A DNA stretch of 6,217 nt, taken from Nitrospira sp. (GTDB lineage Bacteria; Nitrospirota; Nitrospiria; Nitrospirales; Nitrospiraceae). A program made the position numbers and the translations under genes. The notes beneath the pieces are model-generated. The model did not search any database. It saw only the letters and a list, made by a program, of their open reading frames with translations, and was not told the origin of the DNA. Shown here one piece after another: positions 1-5,730 of this stretch. Where the stretch lies: the NCBI GenBank assembly GCA_020697375.1, contig JAJFBJ010000166.1:1-6217 (forward strand), read 5' to 3'. Within the stretch, counting starts at the first letter, position 1, and the number at the start of each line of letters is the position of its first letter.

Positions 1-73
1 GCACCGCCTGTGCATATCCATATTGCTTTTCCCATGGCATACCTAGACTCGTTGTCTTTTTGCTGATCGTCAT
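1..73 (-). CDS. RidA/YjgF family protein, N-terminal fragment (cut by window edge)
   Basis: Twenty-four codons are visible from an ATG at 73 to the left edge. The peptide contains TTSLGMPWEKQYGYAQAV, which I recognise as the characteristic opening of one RidA (YjgF/YER057c/UK114) subgroup, normally followed by a segment like KVGDTIYISGQ. A strong ribosome binding site, GGAGG at 80-84 read on the minus strand, sits 6 bases before the ATG and fixes the start. RidA proteins are small cytoplasmic trimers; the best known hydrolyse reactive enamine/imine intermediates released by PLP enzymes, but many subgroups have other or unknown substrates. The gene follows the oxidoreductase pair on the same strand after a 112-base gap, so it may be the last gene of that operon or have its own promoter. 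The catalytic arginine region lies outside the window, so deaminase activity cannot be judged. Confidence 0.75.
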   Translation of the reverse strand, partial: MTISKKTTSLGMPWEKQYGYAQAV

Positions 74-112
74 GCTGTGCCTCCGTTTGTGGGGAGTTCG
101 TCATACCCGCCA

Positions 113-131
113 ACCCCACCACCTGTGGGGT
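113..131 (-). terminator. GC-rich hairpin after the reductase gene, terminator-like but without a T-run
   Basis: ACCCCAC (113-119) and GTGGGGT (125-131) form a perfect 7-bp stem around a 5-base loop, starting 55 bases past the reductase stop codon and 40 bases before the RidA start. Read in the minus direction it is not followed by a run of T, so it is not a standard intrinsic terminator. It may attenuate readthrough into RidA or stabilise the upstream mRNA 3' end. Confidence 0.35.
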
Positions 132-185
132 GGTTCTGAACCATCCTTAAGTAAGCTATCGATGTATTCGGCAATCGCACCCCCG

Positions 186-1091
186 TCACTGCAAATGACC
201 AGTGCCGTGTTGGTGACCCCCAGTCGCAATGCGCAGATAGCTCATGCCGCTCAAATCCAACCGGTAATATCCATGAATCCGTGCAATTCGAATCAACGCC
301 ATATCGCAGTCAACGCAGCGCAGAATTGCGCCCATCTCGTGTCGGTAAAACATTACTTCACCAAACAGTCTCGTTGTGCCGCACTTGTAGCCTAATTCCT
401 GTAAACAATTGGCAACAGTCTCAACCAGTATGGTTGGACCGCAAGTGAAAGCCCGCGGTTTCTCAGCCGGCTGCCAAATTGTGTCGGCCAACATTGGCCG
501 GTCAATTCTGCGCCCGTAACCCTGCCAGTTTAGCGGCTGCCGTTTAGTTAACGTGTAGATGACACGGAGCGACGAGTCATTAGCGGATATATGGTCAAGC
601 TCTTGACGATAAATAATTTCTTCTTGGTAGGCCGACGAGTAGAGGAGTCTAGTCGGAACTTTTTTGCCCGAATTCGCGCGGTGTCGAATCATCGCCATCA
701 GCGGCACGATGCCGCTTCCGCCTGCGACGAGAAACAGCGGCGAATCGTCGTTCTTGTCGTCGAAGGCGCTCCAGACAAAGTAGCCGCCGATGGGGCCGCG
801 CAGCTCGATCCGGTCGCCGACGCGCAACTCATCAGTTAAATAAGGCGACACCTCGCCGTCCTCGATACGTTCGACCGTTAACATCAGATGGGTAACTTCC
901 GGCGGGGAAGCAATTGAATAACTGCGTTGCGCTTGATAACCGTCTGCAGCCATAAGGCGCACGTCAACGTGCTGTCCCGCCAGGTGCGTGGTCCAATCGG
1001 GCACGTCGAGAATGAAACTTTTTACCGTCGGCGTTTCCTTGCGGATTTCGACCACCTTCGCGAGTTGCCACTTGAGCTGTTGCGTCGCCAT
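186..1091 (-). CDS. FAD/NAD(P)-binding ferredoxin-reductase-type oxidoreductase with a partial DUF6510 zinc-ribbon tail (fusion)
   Basis: The 301-residue protein is a cytoplasmic flavoprotein reductase of the FNR superfamily. It has an FAD-binding beta-barrel (about 5-105) with the RxYS flavin motif at R56-S59 (QRSYSIAS), and a pyridine-nucleotide domain (about 115-235) with LVAGGSGIVPLM at 121-132 and the FTCGPT motif at 215-220. It probably passes electrons between NAD(P)H and the Mo protein encoded just upstream. No 2Fe-2S domain is present. After QELGY (231-235), where family members usually continue for about a dozen residues to a TERFG-like end, the sequence switches to KCGTTRLFGEV...HEMGAILRCVDCD, which matches the second half of DUF6510. 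Its CxxC (C259, C262) is intact, but only one Cys (C237) of the first pair survives. The ATG at 1091 starts at the family's usual N-terminus, 4 bases after the Mo gene's stop. A GTG at 1103, overlapping that stop, is an alternative, with AAGGAG 13 bases upstream. Confidence 0.88.
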   Translation of the reverse strand: MATQQLKWQLAKVVEIRKETPTVKSFILDVPDWTTHLAGQHVDVRLMAADGYQAQRSYSIASPPEVTHLMLTVERIEDGEVSPYLTDELRVGDRIELRGPIGGYFVWSAFDDKNDDSPLFLVAGGSGIVPLMAMIRHRANSGKKVPTRLLYSSAYQEEIIYRQELDHISANDSSLRVIYTLTKRQPLNWQGYGRRIDRPMLADTIWQPAEKPRAFTCGPTILVETVANCLQELGYKCGTTRLFGEVMFYRHEMGAILRCVDCDMALIRIARIHGYYRLDLSGMSYLRIATGGHQHGTGHLQ

Positions 1092-1095
1092 GCGT

Positions 1096-1725
1096 TTAAT
1101 CACCAGCGTATCGCTGCTCCTTCCAAGGGTCCCCGTAGTCGTGATAGCCAAGCGACTCCCAGAACCCTGCTTTGTTTTGTGCGACTAGTTTTAAGCCTCG
1201 TACCCATTTGGCGCTTTTCCAAAAGTAAAGATGGGGGACCAGCAAGCGCGCCGGGCCCCCATGCTCGGGCGTGATCGGCTTGCCATCGTATTCGTAAGCA
1301 ATCCACGCTTTTCCGCCACGGACGTCGGGGAGCGGTAGATTCGTGGTATACCCGCCGTCGCAAAATGCGATCAGATACCCGATGCCTGGCTGTGCCTCAA
1401 GGTTAAGGTCTTTGAGCAGCGTGTCGACCGACACGCCCGTCCAGACCGTGTCGAGCTTTGACCACTTGGTAACGCAGTGGATATCAACCGTCACGGTTTC
1501 ACGCGGCAGCCTCAAGAACTCGTCCCAAGTCCATTTCAAATCCTCAGCGATTTCCCCGTAAATCGAAAAATTCCACTGGTCAAGCGGCGTTCGCGGAGTC
1601 GGTCCTGCGGACAACACCGGAAAATCCTTTGTTTCATATTGTCCGGGCGGAATTCGTTCTTTGAAGGCGCTATCTGCTTCCCTTGCTCGTCTTTTGAAAC
1701 CAGGTGAAATAAATTGGCTAGTCAT
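1096..1725 (-). CDS. Cytoplasmic sulfite-oxidase-like molybdopterin-dependent oxidoreductase
   Basis: The 209-residue protein is a single-domain member of the oxidoreductase molybdopterin-binding family (PF00174). Cys84 in DIHCVTKWS is the expected molybdenum ligand. Other family features are PPGQY (26-30), FPVLSAGPTP (35-44), HGGPARLLVPHLYFWK (155-170) and SAKWVRGL (171-178). There is no signal peptide or Tat motif, no haem domain and no dimerisation domain, unlike MsrP/YedY or true sulfite oxidases, so it should act in the cytoplasm. The substrate is unknown; sulfite or sulfoxide chemistry is only suggested by family name. The ATG at 1725 is chosen because GAGG lies 5 bases upstream and homologues begin near MTSQFISPGF. 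The frame stays open to an ATG at 1806, but that extension has no ribosome binding site and no recognisable content. The following reductase gene starts 4 bases after this stop, implying a coupled redox pair. Confidence 0.9.
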   Translation of the reverse strand: MTSQFISPGFKRRAREADSAFKERIPPGQYETKDFPVLSAGPTPRTPLDQWNFSIYGEIAEDLKWTWDEFLRLPRETVTVDIHCVTKWSKLDTVWTGVSVDTLLKDLNLEAQPGIGYLIAFCDGGYTTNLPLPDVRGGKAWIAYEYDGKPITPEHGGPARLLVPHLYFWKSAKWVRGLKLVAQNKAGFWESLGYHDYGDPWKEQRYAGD

Positions 1726-1732
1726 AACGACC

Positions 1733-1924
1733 TCAAAGACGGTGTCTGTGATTGCTGAGAAGAAATCCATTCCGTTGATGCTCGGGAATGATAATGCTGC
1801 TTTCATGCCGAGTCAGATACGCCCATATACACTGACTCATCAAGCTATCCTGTTTCGAAAACCTATCAGTGGCACCAAAGACATTCGCAGATATGCTGAA
1901 GACGGCGCCCAAATACTTCATCAT
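1733..1924 (-). CDS. Possible 63-residue small protein upstream of the Mo gene, unrecognised
   Basis: An open frame begins with two ATG codons (1924 and 1921). AGGGGA (1928-1933, minus strand) lies 6 bases before the second. Its TGA at 1733-1735 falls inside the ribosome binding site of the Mo gene, 7 bases before that gene's ATG, the spacing expected for translational coupling. The protein (MMKYLGAVFSIS..., ending in SNHRHRL) resembles nothing I know, has no membrane segment or motif, and its histidine- and arginine-rich end looks like untranslated sequence. It could equally be the 5' leader of the operon. Confidence 0.2.
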   Translation of the reverse strand: MMKYLGAVFSISANVFGATDRFSKQDSLMSQCIWAYLTRHESSIIIPEHQRNGFLLSNHRHRL

Positions 1925-1999
1925 GGGTCCCCTATGGTCGGATTCACGACTGCGACTGAGTGGGTTGCCTCTATATGGACATCTGTTTTTTATTGACGA

Positions 2000-2158
2000 A
2001 TGAGACCGAGCAAGGAGGGTACCAACGATAAACGCTTGAAGAAGTTGTGAAGAAGCGTGGTATCGCCTGACGAATCTTCAGCATTTGCTGAAATCTCGGC
2101 AAGACAGAGAATCATCGATGCAGCCCATTCTCTCGCCCAATGGCATGAGGGATCATAA
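2000..2158 (+). pseudogene. Decayed small gene, upstream copy of an inverted paralogous pair
   Basis: From an ATG at 2000 the frame reads MRPSKEGTNDKRLKKL, then TGA at 2048-2050, then continues open as RSVVSPDESSAFAEISARQRIIDAAH... to TAA at 2156-2158. The same protein sequence occurs in the minus strand downstream of the activator (SKEDTNDKGLNKL...HDEYSAFAEMSAQRLITVAAY), with about 24 of 42 aligned residues identical. Base changes between copies cluster at third codon positions, so this frame was translated under selection. The internal stop and the short tail suggest this copy is dead; a GTG at 2057 could restart a 33-residue remnant. I do not recognise the family with certainty. The QRI..AA stretch faintly recalls the small DUF2934-type proteins, but that is a guess. 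Confidence 0.5.
2009..2101 (+). repeat. Left arm of a 93-bp imperfect inverted repeat flanking the activator gene
   Basis: These 93 bases align without gaps to the reverse complement of 5545-5637, with 71 identical positions by hand count. The ends are best conserved: 33 of 39 bases at 2009-2047 and 29 of 33 at 2069-2101. The middle 21 bases are nearly unrelated. The pattern follows codons, which points to duplicated coding sequence rather than transposon termini. Confidence 0.75.
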
Positions 2159-2168
2159 GGAGGCTGCA

Positions 2169-2210
2169 ATGAAAGCGGGAGCGTTCCTGGGCAAAGTACA
2201 GATCTGGTAA
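2169..2210 (+). CDS. Micro-ORF of 13 codons with a strong ribosome binding site
   Basis: The ATG at 2169 is preceded by a perfect AAGGAGG (2157-2163) at 5 bases, the best-looking translation start in this spacer. It encodes only MKAGAFLGKVQIW before TAA. The ribosome binding site overlaps the stop codon of the decayed gene before it, as if the two were once an operon. The frame stays open for 28 further codons after the TAA, up to TAG at 2283-2285. It may therefore be the start of a second decayed gene, or a short leader peptide. Confidence 0.25.
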   Translation: MKAGAFLGKVQIW

Positions 2211-2289
2211 TTTTACGTATCCCAAGGGATTGTCCTAGTCCCGAGCAAAAAAAATTGGCATATCATCATCCCCCAATGTAATTAGCGAT

Positions 2290-2342
2290 CGTGAGGTTCA
2301 GCGCCTAGGCTTAGTTATCCCTCACGCCACCTAATGGTGGCG
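2290..2342. other. Two abutting hairpins in the spacer before the activator
   Basis: CGTGAGG (2290-2296) pairs perfectly with CCTCACG (2320-2326); inside its loop lies the 8-bp palindrome GCCTAGGC (2303-2310). Directly beside it, CGCCACC (2325-2331) pairs with GGTGGCG (2336-2342) across a TAAT loop. The two long stems share two bases, so they either stack or compete at the junction. GCGCC (2301-2305) can also pair with GGCGC (2339-2343), giving an alternative fold. There is no T-run, so a simple terminator is unlikely. The function is unknown. Confidence 0.4.
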
Positions 2343-2407
2343 CGAACGATTCCTAGTCTCCGCCGCTCCAACGCCGTCCTCTCTCAGACACTGATCATGA
2401 GACCGAC

Positions 2408-2521
2408 ATGATTGCGAAGGGCTGTCTCGATCAGATCTTAATGGAAACTCTCATTGAAGGGACTTTGATCGTTAGTTCGGCACTTGCTCAGCTTGTGGAG
2501 CTGGCCGGAGGTGTAACATGA
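2408..2521 (+). CDS. Possible 37-residue leader ORF coupled to the activator, unrecognised
   Basis: An open frame from ATG 2408 (or the internal ATG 2441, giving 26 residues) reads MIAKGCLDQILMETLIEGTL... and ends with a TGA that overlaps the activator's start as ATGA (2518-2521). That overlap is typical of translational coupling. The second half, LIVSSALAQLVELAGGVT, could form an amphipathic helix. Neither start has a good ribosome binding site and I recognise no family. The overlap may be chance, because the activator has its own strong site. Confidence 0.25.
   Translation: MIAKGCLDQILMETLIEGTLIVSSALAQLVELAGGVT
2478..2494 (+). promoter_or_regulatory. Candidate sigma-54 -24/-12 promoter element before the activator gene
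   Basis: CGGCACTTGCTCAGCTT has GG at 2479-2480 and GC at 2491-2492, exactly 10 bases apart, and the -24 block GGCAC is perfect. The -12 block is CAGCT rather than TTGCW, so the match is moderate. Transcription would begin near 2503, only about 15 bases before the ATG and beside the ribosome binding site, a short leader. If real, it implies autoregulation. Confidence 0.3.
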
Positions 2522-5463
2522 CCGAGTCTGTCAAATCACAAAATGAGATTTCTCTCGAACCTTGTATCATGGATAGCGGGGTGTCCCTGGAAGCTATCCT
2601 GTGCACGGATGAGTTGCATCGTCGCCCATCGCGTCCGCCCGATTACGAAAAGGAAAACCACGCTATCGTGAAGCTGGCAAGTGCGTTAGCTGATAGGCCG
2701 AGCACCATACTTCAGACGCTCGCTGAAACGATCTTAGTTATTACACAGTGTGACTCCGCTGGCCTTAGCTTGCTGACGAGGGATGGCAAAACGCCGGATG
2801 CTAGCGGCAAAAGATTTTATTGGCCAGCTATCGCCGGCATGTGGAATCCGCATGTCGGAGGTGGGACTCCGCGCAATTTCGGGCCCTGCGGAGACGTACT
2901 AGATCAAAATCGTGCCCTTTTATTCAGGCATTTCGAGCGGCGCTACCCCTATCTACTTTCGGTAAGTCCAGCAGCTGAAGAATGCCTGCTGGTCCCATTC
3001 TATGTCGCCGGCATTGCTGTCGGGACCATCTGGGCGATCATGCACAACGACCATCGGAAATTCGACGCAGAAGATGATCGGGTCATGGCCTCTCTCGGGA
3101 AATTTGCCTCTTCTGCGTATCAAGCACTGATTCATATTGAAGACCTTAAATGCCAGGTTTCCGACCGCAAAAAGGCAGAAGTTGAAGCCCGTGAGTTTGC
3201 AAGAGGGTTGGAAGCGAAGATCCGTAGGTTGGTAGACGCCAATGTTGTTGGAGTTGTCATGTGGAATCTCGAAGGCGCAATTACCGAGGCCAATGAAGCT
3301 TTCCTTCGCATGCTGCAATACGACCGTGAGGATCTCGCTTCCGGTCGAGTACGCTGGACAAATCTGACACCGCCGGAATGGCGCGAACGCGACGGACTTG
3401 CATTGGCGGCCCTACAGCAGACTGGAATCTTCCAACCCTTCGAGAAGGAGTACTTCCGAAAAGATGGCAGCCGCGTGCCCGTACTGCTCGGCGGTGCGTT
3501 CTTCGAAGGAAGCAAAACTGAAGGTGTCGCATTCATAGCCGATTTGACCGACGAAAAGCGAGCTGAGGAAGCCTTGCGGCGCCAAACGAGTGTTCGGGCA
3601 GATGCGAGCGCTGCGTTCGCCAACGGAAGTGACTTAAAAGAGATTTTGCATGGATGCGTAGAAGGGATCGTGCGACATCTCGACGCAGCCTTCGCTCGAA
3701 TTTGGACGCTGAACAAGGATGACAATATGCTGGAGCTACAGGCTAGCGCTGGGATGTACAGCAATTTGGATGGCAGGCACAGCCGGATCCGCATGGGAGA
3801 TCTCAAAGTCGGCTTGATTGCGAAAGAGAAGAAGCCGCATTTGACCAACGATCTGTTCAATGATCCGCGCGTTAGCGATAAGGATTGGGCTCGTGCCTGT
3901 GGATTGATTTCCTTCGCTGGATACCCGCTCATTGTCGAAGAGCGCGTGGTTGGAGTGATGGCGTTGTTCGCGCGTCACTCACTTTCCAATGCGACGCTCG
4001 AGACGCTTGCTTCAGTAGCCGACGCCATCGCCCAAGGCATAGAGCGCAAGCGGGCGGAAGAAAAGCTCCGCCAAGATGAATGCGAGCTTCGGCGGATCAC
4101 CGATGCTATCCCTGAAGCCGTCGGTGTCTTAAGGCCGGACGGGACGGTCATTCACGCAAATAAGGTGGTGCTGGACTACACAGGGATGACCTTAGAGGAC
4201 CTCAATAGCCCCGATGACTTTCGCATACGACTCTTTCATCCCGATGATTTCGAAAGAGTGCGGGAGAGGCGTCAGAATGCACTTGAACATGGGGCGCCCT
4301 TTGAACTGGAGATACGCCTGCGCCGCAAAGACGGGCAGTACCGTTGGTTTTTATTCCGCTACAACCCCTTACGTGATGATGAGGGGCGCATCATCCGTTG
4401 GTATGCGACCGGAATCGACATTGAAGATCGCAAGCAAGCTGAAGAGAGAATGCGCAATGAGAACATGGCGTTACGTGAAGAGATCGATCACACGTCGATG
4501 TTCGAAGAAATCGTCGGGTCCTCCTTTGAACTGCGCAAGGTTTTGCAGCACGTGGCGAAGGTAGCGCCAATGGATTCGACGGTTCTCATTCTAGGAGAGA
4601 CCGGGACTGGCAAAGAGCTGATCGCTCGCGCCATTCACAAGCGGTCGAATCGTTCAGCCCGGGCTTTTATCCAAGTGAATTGCGCCGCAATCCCTTCATC
4701 GCTTATCGCGTCGGAACTGTTTGGACATGAAAAAGGAGCTTTCACTGGCGCTCTACAGCGGCGGCTAGGGCGTTTTGAATCCGCCAATGGTGGGACGATT
4801 TTTCTGGATGAGATTGGCGAGCTGCCAGCGGAAACGCAAATCGCTTTGCTGCGAGTGCTCCAAGAACGAGAAATTGAACGAGTTGGAGGTAATCAATCGA
4901 TTTCCGTAGATGTGCGAGTGCTGGCTGCGACCCATCGCGACTTGAAGGCTGCTGTTGCTGCGGGTAGTTTCCGTCAGGATTTATTTTACAGGCTCAACGT
5001 GTTTCCAATTCAGATACCATCGCTGCGCGAACGACTGGATGACATTCCCTTGCTTGTCGAATACTTGATAGAACGCTACGCCAAAAAAGCAGGAAAGAAG
5101 ATCAGAAAAATCCGTAAACAGACGTTAGAGTTGTTTCAGGCCTACGACTGGCCCGGCAACATTCGTGAGTTACAGAATGTCATTGAACGGGCTGTCGTGC
5201 TATGCGACGGCGAAACCTTTTCGGTCGACGAGACGTGGCTCAAGAGTGAACAGGAACGGCAAGATGGGCCAGCCGTTCGTCTTGCATCCTCAATCGCTGA
5301 CCGCGAAAGAGAGATGATAATGGCCGCGCTGGCGCAGTCCCACGGCCAGGTATCAGGCTCGACCGGCGCAGCAGCAAAGCTTGGCCTTCCGAGGCAGACA
5401 CTGGAATCGAAAATCAAGAATCTGGGAATCGACAAGCATCGTTATACAAGTCGATCTGCTTAA
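2518..5463 (+). CDS. Sigma-54-dependent transcriptional activator with GAF-PAS-GAF-PAS sensory region, AAA+ domain and Fis-type HTH
   Basis: The 981-residue cytoplasmic enhancer-binding protein opens promoters held by RNA polymerase-sigma-54. Residues about 45-205 form a GAF domain of the subtype opening ELHRRPSRPPDYE, with a conserved FGPCG at 121-125. PAS 1 is about 235-350, GAF 2 about 362-510 and PAS 2 with PAC about 522-640; short helical linkers (DRKKAEVEA, DEKRAEEALR, ERKRAEEKLR, DRKQAEERM) join them. The central AAA+ domain (about 661-900) has Walker A GETGTGKE (693-700), an intact GAFTGA sigma-54-contact loop (740-745), Walker B TIFLDE (760-765), sensor-I region VLAATHRDL (801-809), FRQDLFYRLNVF (818-829) and WPGNIRELQN (878-887). 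The C-terminal HTH (about 926-972) contains GAAAKLGLPRQTLESKIKNLGI. There is no receiver domain or transmembrane segment, so the GAF/PAS units probably sense a small molecule or redox state; the ligand is unknown. GGAGGT at 2507-2512, 5 bases before the ATG, fixes the start. The layout resembles FhlA-like regulators but has more sensor domains. Confidence 0.95.
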   Translation: MTESVKSQNEISLEPCIMDSGVSLEAILCTDELHRRPSRPPDYEKENHAIVKLASALADRPSTILQTLAETILVITQCDSAGLSLLTRDGKTPDASGKRFYWPAIAGMWNPHVGGGTPRNFGPCGDVLDQNRALLFRHFERRYPYLLSVSPAAEECLLVPFYVAGIAVGTIWAIMHNDHRKFDAEDDRVMASLGKFASSAYQALIHIEDLKCQVSDRKKAEVEAREFARGLEAKIRRLVDANVVGVVMWNLEGAITEANEAFLRMLQYDREDLASGRVRWTNLTPPEWRERDGLALAALQQTGIFQPFEKEYFRKDGSRVPVLLGGAFFEGSKTEGVAFIADLTDEKRAEEALRRQTSVRADASAAFANGSDLKEILHGCVEGIVRHLDAAFARIWTLNKDDNMLELQASAGMYSNLDGRHSRIRMGDLKVGLIAKEKKPHLTNDLFNDPRVSDKDWARACGLISFAGYPLIVEERVVGVMALFARHSLSNATLETLASVADAIAQGIERKRAEEKLRQDECELRRITDAIPEAVGVLRPDGTVIHANKVVLDYTGMTLEDLNSPDDFRIRLFHPDDFERVRERRQNALEHGAPFELEIRLRRKDGQYRWFLFRYNPLRDDEGRIIRWYATGIDIEDRKQAEERMRNENMALREEIDHTSMFEEIVGSSFELRKVLQHVAKVAPMDSTVLILGETGTGKELIARAIHKRSNRSARAFIQVNCAAIPSSLIASELFGHEKGAFTGALQRRLGRFESANGGTIFLDEIGELPAETQIALLRVLQEREIERVGGNQSISVDVRVLAATHRDLKAAVAAGSFRQDLFYRLNVFPIQIPSLRERLDDIPLLVEYLIERYAKKAGKKIRKIRKQTLELFQAYDWPGNIRELQNVIERAVVLCDGETFSVDETWLKSEQERQDGPAVRLASSIADREREMIMAALAQSHGQVSGSTGAAAKLGLPRQTLESKIKNLGIDKHRYTSRSA

Positions 5464-5643
5464 TTGTGTCATTGCTTCTGATCTAGCGTACTTCGCGCCC
5501 TCCTGCGGAATCGGCTCGTACGCAGCCACAGTAATGAGTCGCTGTGCTGACATTTCAGCAAATGCTGAGTATTCGTCATGCGCCGCCGCATCCATTTGCA
5601 ATTTGTTCAAGCCCTTATCATTGGTATCCTCCTTGCTCCACTT
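5464..5643 (-). pseudogene. Small gene remnant, downstream copy of the inverted paralogous pair
   Basis: Read on the minus strand, the frame carries SKEDTNDKGLNKLQMDAAAHDEYSAFAEMSAQRLITVAAYEP, homologous to the decayed gene upstream of the activator. Here the codon that is TGA upstream is CAA, so this copy has no internal stop over the shared part. However, an in-frame TAG (5644-5646) lies just before it and no ATG precedes the conserved block. The first usable starts are TTG 5610 or ATG 5595, neither with a good ribosome binding site. AAGGAGG at 5628-5634 lies inside the frame. The frame runs on until 5353, overlapping the activator's 3' end by 111 bases on the opposite strand, so its natural end is probably lost. 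It may be a remnant or a short functional gene. Confidence 0.45.
5545..5637 (-). repeat. Right arm of the 93-bp imperfect inverted repeat
   Basis: This is the reverse-complement partner of 2009-2101 (71 of 93 bases by hand count). The conserved end includes a 17-base identical block, TCAGCATTTGCTGAAAT on the minus strand. On the plus strand the segment 5545-5568 reads TGCTGA-N4-TCAGCA-N2-TGCTGA, three alternating copies of one six-base half-site. Confidence 0.75.
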
Positions 5644-5730
5644 CTAACATTCCGATCGGTAGTTCGGTATCTAAAAGCCTGCGGGAAATATTAAGAAGCG
5701 TCGCACCAAATAGCCTGTCGTTTTCAATGG

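Larger units (their letters stand above)
1726..2517. other. Spacer between divergent Mo operon and sigma-54 activator
   Basis: This 792-base spacer separates two divergently transcribed units and should contain promoters for both. It holds no confident full gene. From left to right it contains a weak 63-codon minus-strand frame, a decayed small gene on the plus strand, a 13-codon micro-ORF with a strong ribosome binding site, a stretch of adjacent hairpins, and a short frame ending at the activator's start. Each is listed separately. I found no convincing sigma-70 promoter pair on either strand by eye, and no GG-N10-GC element oriented towards the Mo operon. Confidence 0.6.

Noticed and set aside
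60..395. 111-codon plus-strand frame at the left end
   Set aside because: It lies antisense to the end of the reductase and the start of the RidA gene, and the translation resembles no protein.
1096..1806. A longer version of the Mo protein starting at ATG 1806
   Set aside because: The extra 27 residues have no family content and no ribosome binding site precedes 1806, whereas ATG 1725 has GAGG at 5 bases and the expected family N-terminus.
3132..3932. 266-codon minus-strand frame inside the activator
   Set aside because: It is a shadow of the activator's codon usage: serine- and arginine-rich, with no domain, fully inside well-recognised GAF and PAS coding sequence.
2009..5637. Terminal inverted repeats of a transposon carrying the activator
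   Set aside because: No transposase or resolvase lies between the arms, similarity follows codon structure with a diverged middle, and no target-site duplication was seen at the outer ends.
2467..5669. GATCGTTAGTTCGGCA (2467-2482) and GATCGGTAGTTCGGTA (5654-5669), 14 of 16 identical in direct orientation
   Set aside because: The match fades quickly on both sides and the translated frames share little, so chance cannot be excluded; not used as evidence of duplication.
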